Origin: Xylona heveae TC161
Lineage: Eukaryota; Ascomycota; Xylonomycetes; Xylonales; Xylonaceae
Direction of reading: 5' to 3'
DNA: 64,000 nt
Assembly: GCF_001619985.1 (NCBI RefSeq)
Contig: NW_017264195.1
Location: 1,550,001-1,614,000 of the forward strand
Shown here: piece after piece, positions 48,219 to 60,290 of the stretch
How positions within the stretch are numbered: position 1 is the stretch's first letter
Layout of the letters: each line of letters opens with the position of its first letter
The notes under the pieces: model-generated
Told to the model about the DNA's origin: nothing
Seen by the model: only the letters and a program-made list of their open reading frames with translations
Databases searched by the model: none
Program-made: the position numbers and the translations under genes

Positions 48219-50262
48219 CTTGGCAAAGCCCTTCATCTCCTGCAAGTACAAGACGGGAACGGCAGCAAGAATGCTCAAAAAGGCGAGCACCCACCACGGC
48301 AAGATGACGTAGCCCCACTCGACACCAAGGGTGAATGTGCTTCCTCCAATTGCGGGTCCAACGGCTCGGCCTACGGCAGAGACACTGGTGGCGACGCCAT
48401 TGAGGGTGCCGAGGATGCGCAGGCTGGTGGCCGAGTTGGTGAGCATAATGGTGGAGCAAGGGAACGCGAACATGCCGCAGAGACATTTGATGAGCATGAT
48501 GGGAATTATGACGCCTTGTTTTGCGGCGGCGGTGGGAAGGAGTGCAGTGAACGGCACGACGAGGTAGATAAAAGGATACACAAAGGCGCAGATTTTGAAG
48601 CATTTGAGGATTCCCAGGCGGCGGGCCACGGGAGGGAAAATGGTGAATTGGGTGACCATTCCAAACAGGCCGTAGATGGTGAAGAGAACACCAATGCGTT
48701 CGGAGTCTGGAATGAAGAGATATTGTTAGGAGTTGTTGTAAGAACAATCTGGTGACGACTCGAACATGAAAGATGAAGATGCTTTCAAGAAGAAAGAAAA
48801 GTATGGGGAATTAACTCACTAATTCCAAAACCACCAGAGAACTTGAAGGGAAGTTGCACATCCTCGTTGAACTCTGCAGCAGGATGATGCATGAAGATGG
48901 GGAGTAACTGATCGAATGCGACAGAGTGCAATGCAAGCATACTATATGCGGCGAGGTTGATATTCGACTGAGGTGAAAAGACCTCTCCGTATCCCGGCGG
49001 TTTCTGAGGCGTCAGGGGTCTGGTAGCCGCCTGCTTCGCTCGTGGATCATCCTCATTTTGCGAGGGGATAAGGATTGCCCGTTCATCATCGTCCTCGTTA
49101 TCATCGCCTTTACCATGCTGGCGGTGTTTCAGGCGCTGATCACGTCGGAACGGCCGGAGGAGAGCTTGGCCCAACACGAGGCCATAATCGCGTTGATGTT
49201 TTCTTGTTTCCAGTGTTTCCTAGAGTAAGAGAAGCGGTCAATTTAAAAGAGCGCTTGTGTGTGCGCACAATGGGCACTAAGTGAGGTGGAATGGGAAATG
49301 ATGGAACTTACCCTAAGGAACAAGATTCCCACGACCAAGCCTACGAGGAAAAAGCACGCATTTACCATGTTAGGCAATGCGTAAGGGAATTTCTTGAAGA
49401 ACTTGCTGTTTCCAAATAATTTAGGGTGTCTTGCGGCGGGATCAGCCAAAGCACCGCCAAATGCCGGCCCGAAGATGCTTCCTATTGACCAGACGAGAGG
49501 CATGATACTGAATGCGCGCGGCTGTAGTTCTCTTTCGGGAACCATTTCTGCAACTGTCGTTCTGAGAATTCCCACGTTTCCGTTGGATAGACCTTGAAAG
49601 GCTCGGGCAATAATGGCCCACGGAAGGGACTGTGCAAAGCCGAAGATTAAACCGTTGATCATTGTCAGAAACAGTCCAAGCATGATAATGCGCTTGCGAC
49701 CAAATCTGTCCGATGCCCGGCCCCATGCAATGCCGGTAAGACACTGAGACAGAGAGAAGACAGCGGACGTGATCCCTGCCCATTTGGCAATCTTGTTTTT
49801 GGGGACGTTAAAGGATTGGATCATTTCAGGCTGCAGTGGCAGTTAGCATGGAATGGTTGACGCTATCAATTGTGGGGAAATATATTGGGCACCGAGGTGA
49901 CGAACCAGGTAGGGAAAGACAGAGGTCATAGCAACTGTTCTCGAGGAGAGAAATTGTTAGTTGTGATCATTTGTTTATGCGGGCGATGCCATATGCGGCG
50001 TAACTGATATTTTCCAACCGTTGATAAAGGGGACTTACGCGGCTCCGCAAATCTGCATATTGCTTGGTCTTGTCAGTATGGTTCATTGAAAATATGTGTT
50101 TAAAGGAGCTGCCCAACATGCCCTTTGCATGAGGCAAGACTATCAATACTTACATAGGATGATCAACTGCTGGACTGGCAGACGAGGAGGTGACTTTTTT
50201 GACTTTGGTTTGGCGACTCCAGCCGCCCTTTTCTTCTTGTCGGCTCTAATATTCGCGCCCAT
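47685..50262 (-). CDS. MFS transporter (DHA1-like) with acidic/Ser/His-rich C-terminal tail
   Basis: Six exons on the - strand: 50262-50154, 50062-50039 (24 nt), 49934-49906 (29 nt), 49830-49312, 49219-48820 and 48706-47685, giving 700 residues. The small exons are supported by the rebuilt helix 1 segment LSICRFAEPLAMTSVFPYLPEMI. Helices 2-6 follow, with the MFS signature GRASDRFGRKRI and ARAFQGLSNGNVG. A hydrophilic central loop (about 230-290) and helices 7-12 lead to GSTFTLGVEWGYVILPWW. It resembles the zinc-induced-facilitator-like/DHA1 drug-H+ antiporter group. The last 180 residues are low-complexity: an Asp run, Ser runs, KKKSGHNHRHHR and a Gly-rich end. The substrate is unknown; the His/Asp-rich tail hints at metal but does not prove it. 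Confidence 0.92.
48187..48219 (-). repeat. GTC/GAC trinucleotide microsatellite coding poly-Asp
   Basis: About eleven uninterrupted CGT-CGT units on the + strand, read as GAC codons on the - strand, encode ten Asp residues (near residue 523) just after the last predicted helix of the MFS transporter. Such a tract is likely length-polymorphic. Confidence 0.9.
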
Positions 50263-51951
50263 TGTGGGATTCTCTTGAGGCAATTTCGAATTTATCTTCT
50301 AGGCTAATATCCGAGATGGTCCATTCAGATGTATGCCGCCAGCTATATGCCGTGTGTTTGTTTGTCAACGATCTGACTCAAATGACCGATTAATGCCGTC
50401 TTCAATTCGTTCGAATGCTGAGTAAACCAGATAATGATATCTCAAATAGACACTTCAACTTCGTAAATATAACGTTCGACTCGATTCAATTCGATGGTCC
50501 AGAGAAAATCTGAGGGTCGTTCCTCAAGGCTTTTTCTCGTAATTGCCAGCGCTTCGCTGCAACTCTATGACAATCTCTGGTCCGATTATATAAAGGTATT
50601 TTCGCTCTTTAAACCCCTTCAAATCATCACAGTCGTGAAAGCCCAAATGATAGAGCGCTCAGAACGTTGCAGTCAACCCGGCGCACTAACTGGGCATGAG
50701 AGAATAATATCACCACAAATTTGCAGGAGACTCGGCACAGACTTGCAATCAGAAGACTAGTCACAGCGCACAGTACTTTAATTTTATGTACAGTGTAACG
50801 TTAGCTCTGAATAAAGCCTCAATGCAGTCCCAAGTCCGCGGAATCAGGGCGCACAATACGTCTTTCGACGGGAAAAGCCCGTTTGCAATTCAGGGCGAGG
50901 AAGTTCCTGCAGACCACGACTTGCTCGAGACGTCCAGTGTTGATCGAAATTGCAAAGAAAATCGAAAAACAAGGTGGAAAACGAGAACGCTCAGAGGATA
51001 AAAAAAAAGGAAGTAAAAGAAAAGCACGTCAGCAACGATACACAGAGAACAGCGGGTCGGCGACTCATCAATCCATGCCGAAAATACAGCCAACATCTTG
51101 ACCCAATTGCAGACTAATGAGCCAGCTGATAAGTTAGTGGGAGTGTCACGCAGTTAGCTCCAGCTAATCATTGGGTTGCCGCAGAACCAATAATTCGCAC
51201 ACCGCCTTCGCATACCCACCCCGCCAACTGGCGAATTAGCGGAAGGGAGGGGTAACCTCCGTCAGGATAAGACAAGCATTGCAGAAAAGCCTGATAGGGT
51301 TTGCAAAATACGTAAAGGTCAAGAAAAATCCAGGAAAAACAGTGTTTATGCTGCCTGTTCTGGAACCTGAATCTCGGTGTAGGTGGTAGCGAACGAGCAG
51401 CAACAGCGGAGGTCGCGGAAGGATGGCGGAAAAACTAACCACATCGGGGCCTTGTCGGGGATTGAGCGCACTACGGATTAAATCTCGAGTCCAATTAATG
51501 TTACAGGGTACGCTGCCAACAGCGAAGCAATCATAATTTGAGTATTCACATAATAAATTTCATCCGAGACTACTAAAACATATGTTACAATCCAGGTATT
51601 TAGACAAAAATGCTGTGTGTTGCAGAATCAATCATTAAAAACTGGAATGAAATTCTTGGGCTGCTGCGATTATTTTTCGAGTGACTTACATTATTACGCC
51701 CATATTGAATAATGCATTATGTTCCCGTCTCTAAATAATTATATGAAGATACATAATAAATATAAAAAAGAAGAGCCTGGTAATTAGAAAGATTATAAAT
51801 AAACGTTTCACTCATGCTTACGCCAAACAATAGGACGCCTACTCTTTCAGAATTCCTTCTGACCAACTGCAGTGAGCGAAAACGGGTTATGACAGTGGTG
51901 TAAATTTGAGAGGTATATAGGTATCGATTACGACCAATCTATTAATCAGCA
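50263..51951. other. Intergenic region between MFS gene and tRNA-Gly
   Basis: No supported gene. 50263-50500 is the MFS promoter. 51140-51250 holds several small palindromes (TTAGCT-CC-AGCTAA near 51153; CGCCA-AC-TGGCG near 51225). 51500-51830 is a very AT-rich block with no frames, ending about 120 bases before tRNA-Gly. This may be decayed mobile DNA, which often lies near tRNA genes, but no element is identifiable. Confidence 0.5.
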
Positions 51952-52023
51952 GCATCAGTAGTGTAGTGGTTATCATTCTTGCCTTCCAAGCATGAGACTC
52001 GGGTTCGATTCCCGACTGATGCA
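51952..52023 (+). tRNA. tRNA-Gly (TCC)
   Basis: 72 nt, no intron. The acceptor stem GCATCAG pairs with CTGATGC (52016-52022), discriminator A. The D arm includes AGTGTAGTGGTTATCA, the anticodon loop is CTTCCAA (anticodon TCC), and the T arm is TCGGG-TTCGATT-CCCGA. One mismatch in the anticodon stem (second pair T-T) is the only irregularity. A T run follows 10 bases downstream. Confidence 0.94.
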
Positions 52024-52033
52024 ACACAATTTC

Positions 52034-52040
52034 TTTTTTT
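52034..52040 (+). terminator. Pol III terminator of tRNA-Gly
   Basis: A run of seven T shortly after the tRNA-Gly 3' end, within a longer T-rich tract, fits RNA polymerase III termination. Confidence 0.8.
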
Positions 52041-52900
52041 CTATCTCTTTTCTTTTCCTTTCCTTTTTTTCAAGTTTTCATTTTAATTTGTCTTATCTTA
52101 TTTTTTTTTTTTTTCATTTTCATCCATATGCCCCTATACTGCTCCGATTTTTCCCCTCTCTTTTAACTCTCCCGCATTGAGCATACGGAGTACATGGGCG
52201 TTTCAATTATCGTCGAACTCTGGAGTTCCTTTCTTCATATTTGATTCTATGTCTGGGTTGAGTTCTCTGAAAAATAGCCTGTACAATTAATGACCAAATA
52301 ACCAAGTCATCCAGAACCACATATTCCTATGTTTCAAGAAGCGCAAAGCTATCAAATCATCAACTTGATTCAGTTCCTCAATTTATTCCCCCCTTACACC
52401 ATTATTCCACCTGGTATTCTACTCATGTTGAGTTGCCTACAGACTAGGAATCCAGCCACGTGACCACCTCATCCATTTCGTGCCGGAGCCTGTATGGGGA
52501 TTCATATTATGGGTATGAAAGAGGCATTGACGACCAGGATCACGAAAGGAGATAATACTTCTAAGAGTATAAAGCGAATTATACTACAAAATACTTTTTT
52601 AAGATATTTTTTGCTATTAGAGATCCTGTGGATATTCAACGTAGAAAAGATTTTAAAATCAATGACATTGACACAATATAAATCAGTCCAAAACATGCGA
52701 GGGGATCATAAAGTTGATGGTATCGAGGTTCTCTATTAATTATGTAGGTCTAGGTAGAGGTAGGTACACGTATGGAAAGGTGTATGCTAAAAAAAAGAGA
52801 GCAAAAAGGATATTTAAAAGAAAATCGAAAGAAAGTAAATATAAACCCGAATAAGAATGATGAAAAAAGGTATTAATCTAATCAAGGGTTCGGGTTACAT
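52041..52900. other. AT-rich intergenic region, H+-ATPase 3' flank
   Basis: T-rich up to 52170, then TACGGAGTA at 52184-52192. 52490-52890 is strongly AT-rich, with one 81-codon frame (52494-52739) of no known family. No gene is supported. Confidence 0.5.
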
Positions 52901-55900
52901 TTACTCCTCTTCCGCCTCCTCCTCGGACTTGGTGACCAGAGTGTACCGGCCCCGGCCGTGCTCGCCGACCTCATGCTCGACAGCAAGCTTAGAGAGACGA
53001 CCAATCATGTTCTCGAGAGCAGTGTCCTTGACGCTGCGGTTCTTGCGGCCGAGGTTGTCGAGAGCGGGAATACGGTTGAGCAAGTAGTACACAATGGCGA
53101 CGATGATGGTGACACCAATCGAGTAGGCCCAGATAACGACAACAGTGACAATGTCAACCCAGCCGTCCTGGCGCTGGTGGAAGGGAGTCGGGGGGTTGGT
53201 GTGGATTGGGTCGCCGGACAACCAACCGAAGAGACAGAAGATGGTGGCAAGGGCATCGACACCAAGGATAGCACCAACGAGTTGCCACGAGGGGAGGGTC
53301 TTGCCGCCACGGGTAACGAAGATGAGCCAGTTCTCAGTCAGGGCAACCTCGAGGAAAAGGATTTCCTGGACGGAACCAAAGTTCTGGACGATACCACCGT
53401 TGGGAAGGAACAGGGTACCACGGATAACCCAGGTACCGAGAGCGAGAAGAGCACCAAGAATGGTGGAGATGATCCAAATCTTGGGCAACTGCCACTCGAC
53501 GGGACGCGGGTCAGAGTGGGCATTGTCGTAAGCGACGGCGACGGTGGCCAAGTCAGCGAACAAGGCAATGAAGACAATTAGGTCGGTACGGATGGTCTCG
53601 CGGATAATAATCATCGAGGTGACAAGGTAAATCTCCAAGTGCAAGCAAAGGGCAATACGGTACTGAATGTAAGCCTTCATACGCTGGAAGATCTGACGGG
53701 CAGTCTTGATGGCGAAGACGATGGTGCTGAGACCGGGAGCGAGGAAGACAATGTCAGCAGCAGCCTGGGCAGCCTCGGTGGCACCCTCGACAGCAATACC
53801 GCAGTCAGCCTTCTTGAGCGAGGGAGCGTCGTTAACACCGTCACCAGTCATGGCAGTCAAGTGACCACGCTGCTGAAGCATCTCGACGACCTGGTACTTG
53901 TGCTCGGGGAAAACCTCAGCGAAACCATCGGCACGCTCAACAAGGTCGTGCTGAGTGGTACCGGTAAGACCGCCAGCGATGAGCTTAGTAGAGTTGTAGA
54001 CCTTGGTACCCATGGCAAGCATCTTGCAAGTCTCCTTGGCGATGGCGATAGCGTCACCAGTAAGCATCTTGACGGGGACACCAAGAGCCTGAGCCTCGAG
54101 AATGGTCTGGGCGGTATCCTCACGAGGAGGGTCGAACATGGAAAGCATACCAAGAAGGATCCATCCCTCGTTGTTCTTCTGGTAAGCGACACCAAGCGAA
54201 CGGAAACCACGGCGGGCAAACTCAGTGGCCTTGTCACGGAAGAGAGCCTCAGTCTCAGCAGAGCAGTCAGTCAGGTTGAGGACAGCCTTGGGAGCACCCT
54301 TGGCGCAAGTGTAGGTATCGCCGTTGAGAGTGCAGATGGCAGTAATACGCTTAGAGACGGGGTCGAAAGGAGTGAACTTCTCAGTCTTCCAGGGTTGCTG
54401 AAGGATCTCACGGGCCTTGGGGTAGCGCTTGAGAGTCAAGATAGTGACCTTGTCAATAGGGTCAAGCGACTTGATGTTGTGCGAAGAGGCCAGGGCGGCA
54501 ACAGCCATCATCCAGTTGACGTCCTCACCCTCGGTAACGTAGGGCTCACGGATGGAGAGCTGGTTGGCAGTAAGAGTACCGGTCTTGTCAGAGCAGAGAA
54601 CGTCAACACCAGCGAGGGACTCAATGGCAGTGAGCTTCTGCACAATGGCGTGCTGGGTGGCAAGGTAGGCAGCACCGACAGCAAGAGTAGTGGTGGTAAC
54701 GACGGGAAGACCGACGGGAACACCAATGATGAGCAAGATCAAGGCGTACTTGAGCAGGGAGTTTTCAGAATGCTCAGGGGTGGCAATCTTAAGGTGACGG
54801 AAGAAACCACCAATCCAGGCAGCCATGATCCAGAAAATGACGAGAACCAGCAGAGCAGTACCAATGGAGTCCATGATGGCCTTGAAGTGACCAGAGTCCT
54901 TGGCACCCTGAACGAGCGAGGCAGTACGACCGACGAAAGAGTGCTTGGCAGAGGTGAGGGCAACAGCATAAGCCTTGCCACGCTTGCAACCGGTAGTGTA
55001 GTAGCAAATCTCGCCCATGTACTTGTCGACGGCAAGAGACTCTCCAGTGATGGCGGACTGGTCAGTGGCGATGATCGAGGGACCGCTGTGAATGGGGTTC
55101 TCCTCTTCGTCGTCCTTCTCGTCATCTGGGTCACCACCATCGGCGAACTTGTCTTCGGCAAGGAGCTCCTTGTAGATAGCAAACTCCTCGGGCTTTTCGT
55201 AGTCGCAAATGAGACGGCAGTCAGCGGGAACAGTAGTACCTTCCTCGACGACGAGCTGGAAGCAATCATGTTAGTCTGAGAAATGACAATGGCATGTGTG
55301 ACCGTCAGATTGTCCGAGACTTACAATGTCACCGGGAACGATCTCACGGGCCTTGATCTCCTGCTCTTGACCGTCACGGATAACAATAGCCTTCATAGCA
55401 ATATCACCCTTCAAGCTGGCGACGACGTCGGCAGCCTGCTTCTCCTGGTACCAACCGACAATGGCGTTAAGCATCAAGATACCGATGATGACACCCAAGT
55501 CAATCCAGTCTCGCAGACCAGCGGCCAACAAGACAGCGATTTCCATGACTGATTACCAATGTTAGCGTGATTTCCCCGCATATCAAGGGCACAAATAGCT
55601 GGAGCAAAAACTCACCATAGAGAATGGGACCAGTGAAGAAACCGAGAAACTTCAAAAACATGTTCTCCTTGTCAGAGGAGATTTCATTCCATCCGAAACG
55701 CTTCCGACGCGATTCGACATCCGAAGAGTGGATACCCTGGCGGATATCGGCCTCGAGCCACTCATTAGGGACGAAGCCCGAGTCCGAACCGCCAAAGCCG
55801 TCATCCTTTCTCCAGAAAGCCCAGAAGGGCTTCTTCTTCGCGGCGGCATCGCCACCCTCCTCCGCAGCGGCCGCCGCCTTGGGATCACGGTAGGTCGTAA

Positions 55901-56021
55901 TGTATTTCTGCAGAGCAGCGTATTCATCGAGCTGGTCGTAGTTCACTTGAGAATTCTGACGGCTGCGGGTGCGAGTGGTGGCAGCGTCGCCATTCTCAAC
56001 GTCGTGATGCCCAAAGGCCAT
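52901..56021 (-). CDS. P-type H+-ATPase (plasma membrane proton pump, divergent Pma class)
   Basis: The pump exports protons using ATP and sets the membrane potential for nutrient uptake. Three exons on the - strand, 56021-55616, 55548-55325 and 55255-52901, give 994 residues. Signatures are TGES (actuator), PVGLPVV (helix 4), CSDKTGTLT with the phosphorylated Asp, KGAPKA (nucleotide pocket), MLTGDA and GDGVNDAPSLKKAD. The actuator domain carries an acidic insert (GGDPDDEKDDEEENP) before SIIATDQSAITGES. The C terminus (RSVKDTALENMIGRLSKLAVEHEV ... KSEEEAEEE) lacks the SLEDF/QRVSTQHEK regulatory tail of classic fungal Pma1. This looks like the second, Pma2-type fungal class. Synonymous codon use is strongly biased to C-ending codons, so the gene is probably highly expressed; the bias also leaves a long open frame on the opposite strand. 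Confidence 0.95.
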
Positions 56022-59000
56022 TGTGACCTATGTTCCCGTGGGAGGGACGGAAGAGGAGCGGGAGACGAACACGAAAAGGGAGTCAGAGAGGAGCTCTATC
56101 GAACCTGATGCAACGGAAGGTTGGATGAGAATAAGAAGAGAAAAAGCTTTGCAAGACGGGGGACAAGCTGGGCTTTAGTATTGGAGAGACATCGGCTTGA
56201 GCGGGTAGGGGTGGGGGGTTCAGAGTTCGGTTTTGGCGTTGGCGTTGGCGTTGGTGTGCAAAGAGAAGGAGAAGGAAGGTCTCAGACGGGTAAAGCTCAA
56301 ACAGCTCAAACGCGGTATTTTCGGGCTGCAGGTTGACGTCAAAAAGGCTAGGGCCCATCTCGGTCTGTTGATGCCGCGCGATGCGAATTGCGTCCGATGG
56401 GGGGAGGAAGGGCCCCAAGCAGCCATGGGAAAAGCCTCACCTATTGGGGGTGGAAACGGGGGGACTCTGTTGAACGTTGTTCCAACACTGCTCCAGCCTG
56501 CCTGCCCCCGAAAACTCCCCGATCAATGCCTATTTTGGTCCCCTAATTCCTGTTCCCACCAATGAAAATCTAGATTGAGCTGTAAATTGAATGAATTCTC
56601 CTCATCCTTTGTCCAAAATTGCGCTTTGTGAGAGTTTGACGTTTCGGTGTGTGAATAGCGAAAGAGTACCCATGAAACCACGCGGTAAAAAAAAAAAAAC
56701 GAGGCACAAACGCGGCAACGGAATCACTCGTAGCTTGGCTCCTTGGTGTACTTACCCAACCGAATATACTACTTGCCGCATACTTTTTCTTCGACATGTT
56801 TAGCATTGACAATAGCCTTTTGCAGGCATTTTATCGCTTCGGATACGGGCGGATCGGGTTGCTTTGCGATGGCAACGCCTGACAACAACACTCTTCAATT
56901 TGCATTCTACAGAGGTACTTGCTACTGTACGGAAGTACTGTACATAAGGTAGTGGGAGTACAAAGCTACAACACTGCTCATTCATCTTCTGTGCACTCCT
57001 GTCTGATCCCAGATTGGACAAGCGCTTGAGAGCATTTTACTCGCGCGACATGAAGAGACTTTTGTATTGTAACGAGCGGTTGTCGTTCTCCGGCAAGAAG
57101 AGGGATCGATCGGCCCTTGGACCAACAAACTAGAGGAAAAATTTGTGGAGACCGCAATCATCAGGTAATCCAGGACGTGAATCAAGTACTGGCGTAGTCA
57201 GAAAGTCAGGACAATCAAAAGCGAGCGACCGAGCGAACGATTAGTAGTGTCGTCGGCCTAGCGCATCGCTGCGTCGAGGTCGAGCTTAGTGGCCGTCGGC
57301 CATATCTGTGGGACAGGGGCTAAAAACTGTCTTTTTTGTCTCGCTGTAGCATAGACCAGGTACGCACTCCAGAAGGTACGGGTACGCTACCCTGAGTATG
57401 CGCTAGCGACGAGGACAGCTGGTACTTGGAAGTTACCCCAGCTGGAGGGTTATTCTGAGGCGTTTTTGTGTGGAGTTAGCCGGGAGACCTTTATGTAGCG
57501 CAAAAGTACCGCTGTATGCTGAGCCAAGGATTGGGTAAAGGCGTGGAGTAGGTACATGTACGGTACATCTCCCGAGTCATTAAAAACTTCCCTAAAGATG
57601 TGTCCCCTTCCGTCTGTGTCTCATGGTTCGTCCATTTCATCCCACTCTCCTTCCTTTCAATTAACCGGATGGACCGGCGCTGTACAGGGGGGTGCCCCTG
57701 ATAGAAAAAGACGCAACGATTGGTCCGATGATCAGACTAAGCAGGGATGTCAGCCGTGTAATGACCGAGGTCCGGAGATGATGACCGAGCGGCTTCGGGG
57801 GGTTTGTGGTTGGCCGCCCTGGGTTTGCCTCTTCAAAATTCAACTGGCGCGCCCCATTGTCCAATAGGATCGCATGGAGTGCACGCGGTCTTCTCCCGGA
57901 CACACCGGAACGCTGGTTTGTCAATTGCGTGCAGCAGTAGTCAGCAGTCACTCTCTCCTTCCCCAGTACTCACACTCCTTCCCGTACCAACCACTACACG
58001 GGCGGCTCTCAGCTTCTGTCAAATCTGTTCCCCCATAGCTGCTCTGTACAATATTGGCATACTAGAGAAAGAGCCCCCCCCCTGCTTAATGGCTCGTTCA
58101 CGACCTTCCTGCCACCCATTATAGCAAATGCGACCTGTCGAAGCCATCATCGTCATCACCTCTTCCCGCAGTGTCCATCTCGTCATGATCTTCCCTCGCT
58201 CACCCTCCGTCCGGTCCGGGTGGTGAGAGATATGGAAGTAGATCTGTCGACAGCCACTCATATGGCGTAAACGTAAACATATCTCGCGCCGAACAAGCCG
58301 ACCTCGCATCCCATTTCTTACTGTCCGCCTCGGTAGCTTTGTCATGCGGAATTAAGCGTAAGTAGATCTTTCGGCGCGAAGAAGGCGTGGCCCACCGTAC
58401 CAAACTCAAGCTTTTCTCGAAGCTTACCGTATAGTGCAGGTGTGCGCCCGTTGGCCAGCATTCCTCTCCCTCGCGTCGAGCTGGCTCCGAATTCGTCAGA
58501 CATGAGGCCGAAAGCCGGAAACCTAGTTTCTCCGAGTACATTTTGCGCCGCATAAGCATGCCGCGGCACCGTGGTAAATCAGGCTATACGTAGTATGAGA
58601 GCAATTACAGTACTGTACCAATAGCATCACCACAGCAAACGCAAATGGAAAGGATACTGGCGAATTGTATGGTTCTGATTTGGGAAGTCGGGGCCGATCA
58701 CGCCGAGAGGCTTGACAATCTGAGATCACCTCGTCTTCAGTTTATCGTGGGGTTACCTAATTAAGTAACAATATGCTTTGACAAAAACTAAAACCAGGCC
58801 ACATCCCTGAAGTGAATGGGAAATTAGCTGCCGAGGCGCGGGCTTCTCTTCACAATTTTACTCCTGCGAATAGGCCTCTAATTATCGTGTGCAATCAAAG
58901 TTACCTACTGGTACGTTTATGGGTCGAATGGAGCTGACCATGGCTCCTTGTGTAATTTCTTTCGTCTTCTGCTTCCATATTGTCTTGGCTACAGTTCTCC

Positions 59001-60290
59001 GCAGCGGGCACTAAAAGTACAAAAGGCGTTGATGTCGCTTCTTAGCCGAGATGACCTCGAAGGGTCCATGGCAGGAAAATTGCGTTTCGATTCTCTCTTG
59101 GCTCTTGAAAGAGAGGCGCTTTTCGGACCGCTCGAGCCATGTAGCCAGCGAACGCCGGCGACGCTTGGAGGTCGATGCACCATGCAGAAGGAGGTCGTCA
59201 TTCAAACATAGCTACGTACTGACCTGCGGGGTGGTTGATGTGTGAGGGCCAAATACTCGATGCGAAGAGCTTACATGCCGCTGCCCAGAGCCGATCGCCA
59301 TTCCTCGTGTTCGTCATCAATGGTAATTGCCTCTTTGAGCTGCAGTTATATTGGCGGTGGGAGAATTGAGAGTTCTCTGTCCCTATCATAACCAGTCCTT
59401 TGCAGCCGTTACCGATCCTTCCGACACGGAGAAAGAGCGGAATGATCTTCCTGTCAGTCCCAGAGATCCTCGCGCATATCTCCGTACGCTATATATCGTT
59501 TTCGCATCCCTGGTTTGATTGCTTATCTAACCCATTGTTAATTTCGCGCGGTGGCATGGGGGGAGCCGCTATTGTACTCGTAAAGGGAAGACGGGCTCCT
59601 TGGCATTTCCCGCGCTCAGGGACGTCCTCATCCCTGCGCGTTCCTCCACGAAAGGCGTTTCCCGTCTTTCTGAACCGTCTGTACCTCTCTCTGGCCGGGT
59701 TCCCCTGGTAAGGCGCCGATTACTTCCCCGATGAGCGATGACAAAGGCATTGCTCGGTCTCTGGCGCATGGCATCTTACTTTGGAAAGTGATCGTGCTAA
59801 GAAAGCATGCTGGCTACTTTTCATCCTGTAAACCATGCTCAACCGTTCTTCCCCATCATTCCAATCCGGGGAACGATCGGAGTTGAGATGAAAATCAGTG
59901 GCGGCAAAAAGTTTGAATGAGGTCCGGCCTCATCGATGCCACGCCACACAAAGCTTTCTCTAACGTGTTTGCTTCTAAAACTTTTCCTCGGCGCTTATCG
60001 CCCGTTCAGAGCCGGGAAAATTTGTAAAGGAGGGAATAGAAGTTTAAAAAGTTTGCGCTGCTATCGGGTACTTTTCTCTCACTGTCGCAAGCAGGTACTA
60101 CTGAAGCCATCAACATTATAATTGGAGACTCACTACTCAAGGTAGGTAGAGTAGTGAGCTGCGCTGTTAACTATGCGGTATTTCTGCCGCTTAGTGTGCA
60201 GTTGTCTACCTGTATTAGGTAAGGTGCAACATGGCACGGATCGGGCGCTGCTAGACCAAACTGAATCCCTGGGAAAAGCGTTATTCCCCA
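56022..60290. other. 4.3 kb non-coding stretch upstream of the H+-ATPase
   Basis: This lies between the H+-ATPase start and the 3' end of the peptidase gene. 56022-56450 is probably the ATPase leader and promoter and holds a GGCGTT hexamer repeated about four times (56233-56256). The stretch 57340-57570 is rich in GTAC-containing short palindromes. Reading frames of up to about 119 codons (for example 58200-58559 on the - strand) have no recognisable family. A long promoter is common for proton-pump genes, but part of this DNA is simply unexplained. Confidence 0.45.

Noticed and set aside
48120-48755. 211-codon frame opposite the MFS transporter
   Set aside because: It overlaps the well-supported transporter helices, and its Val run is the mirror of the Asp microsatellite.
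53639-55279. 546-codon open frame on the + strand opposite the H+-ATPase
   Set aside because: It is the mirror of a highly codon-biased gene: avoidance of TTA, CTA and TCA codons on the coding strand removes antisense stops. Its composition (Ser/Thr/Gly/Asp/Leu-rich, no domains) is that of an antisense shadow.
58200-58559. 119-codon - strand frame upstream of the H+-ATPase
   Set aside because: No recognisable domain, no splice partners that extend it, and mixed composition; treated as chance.
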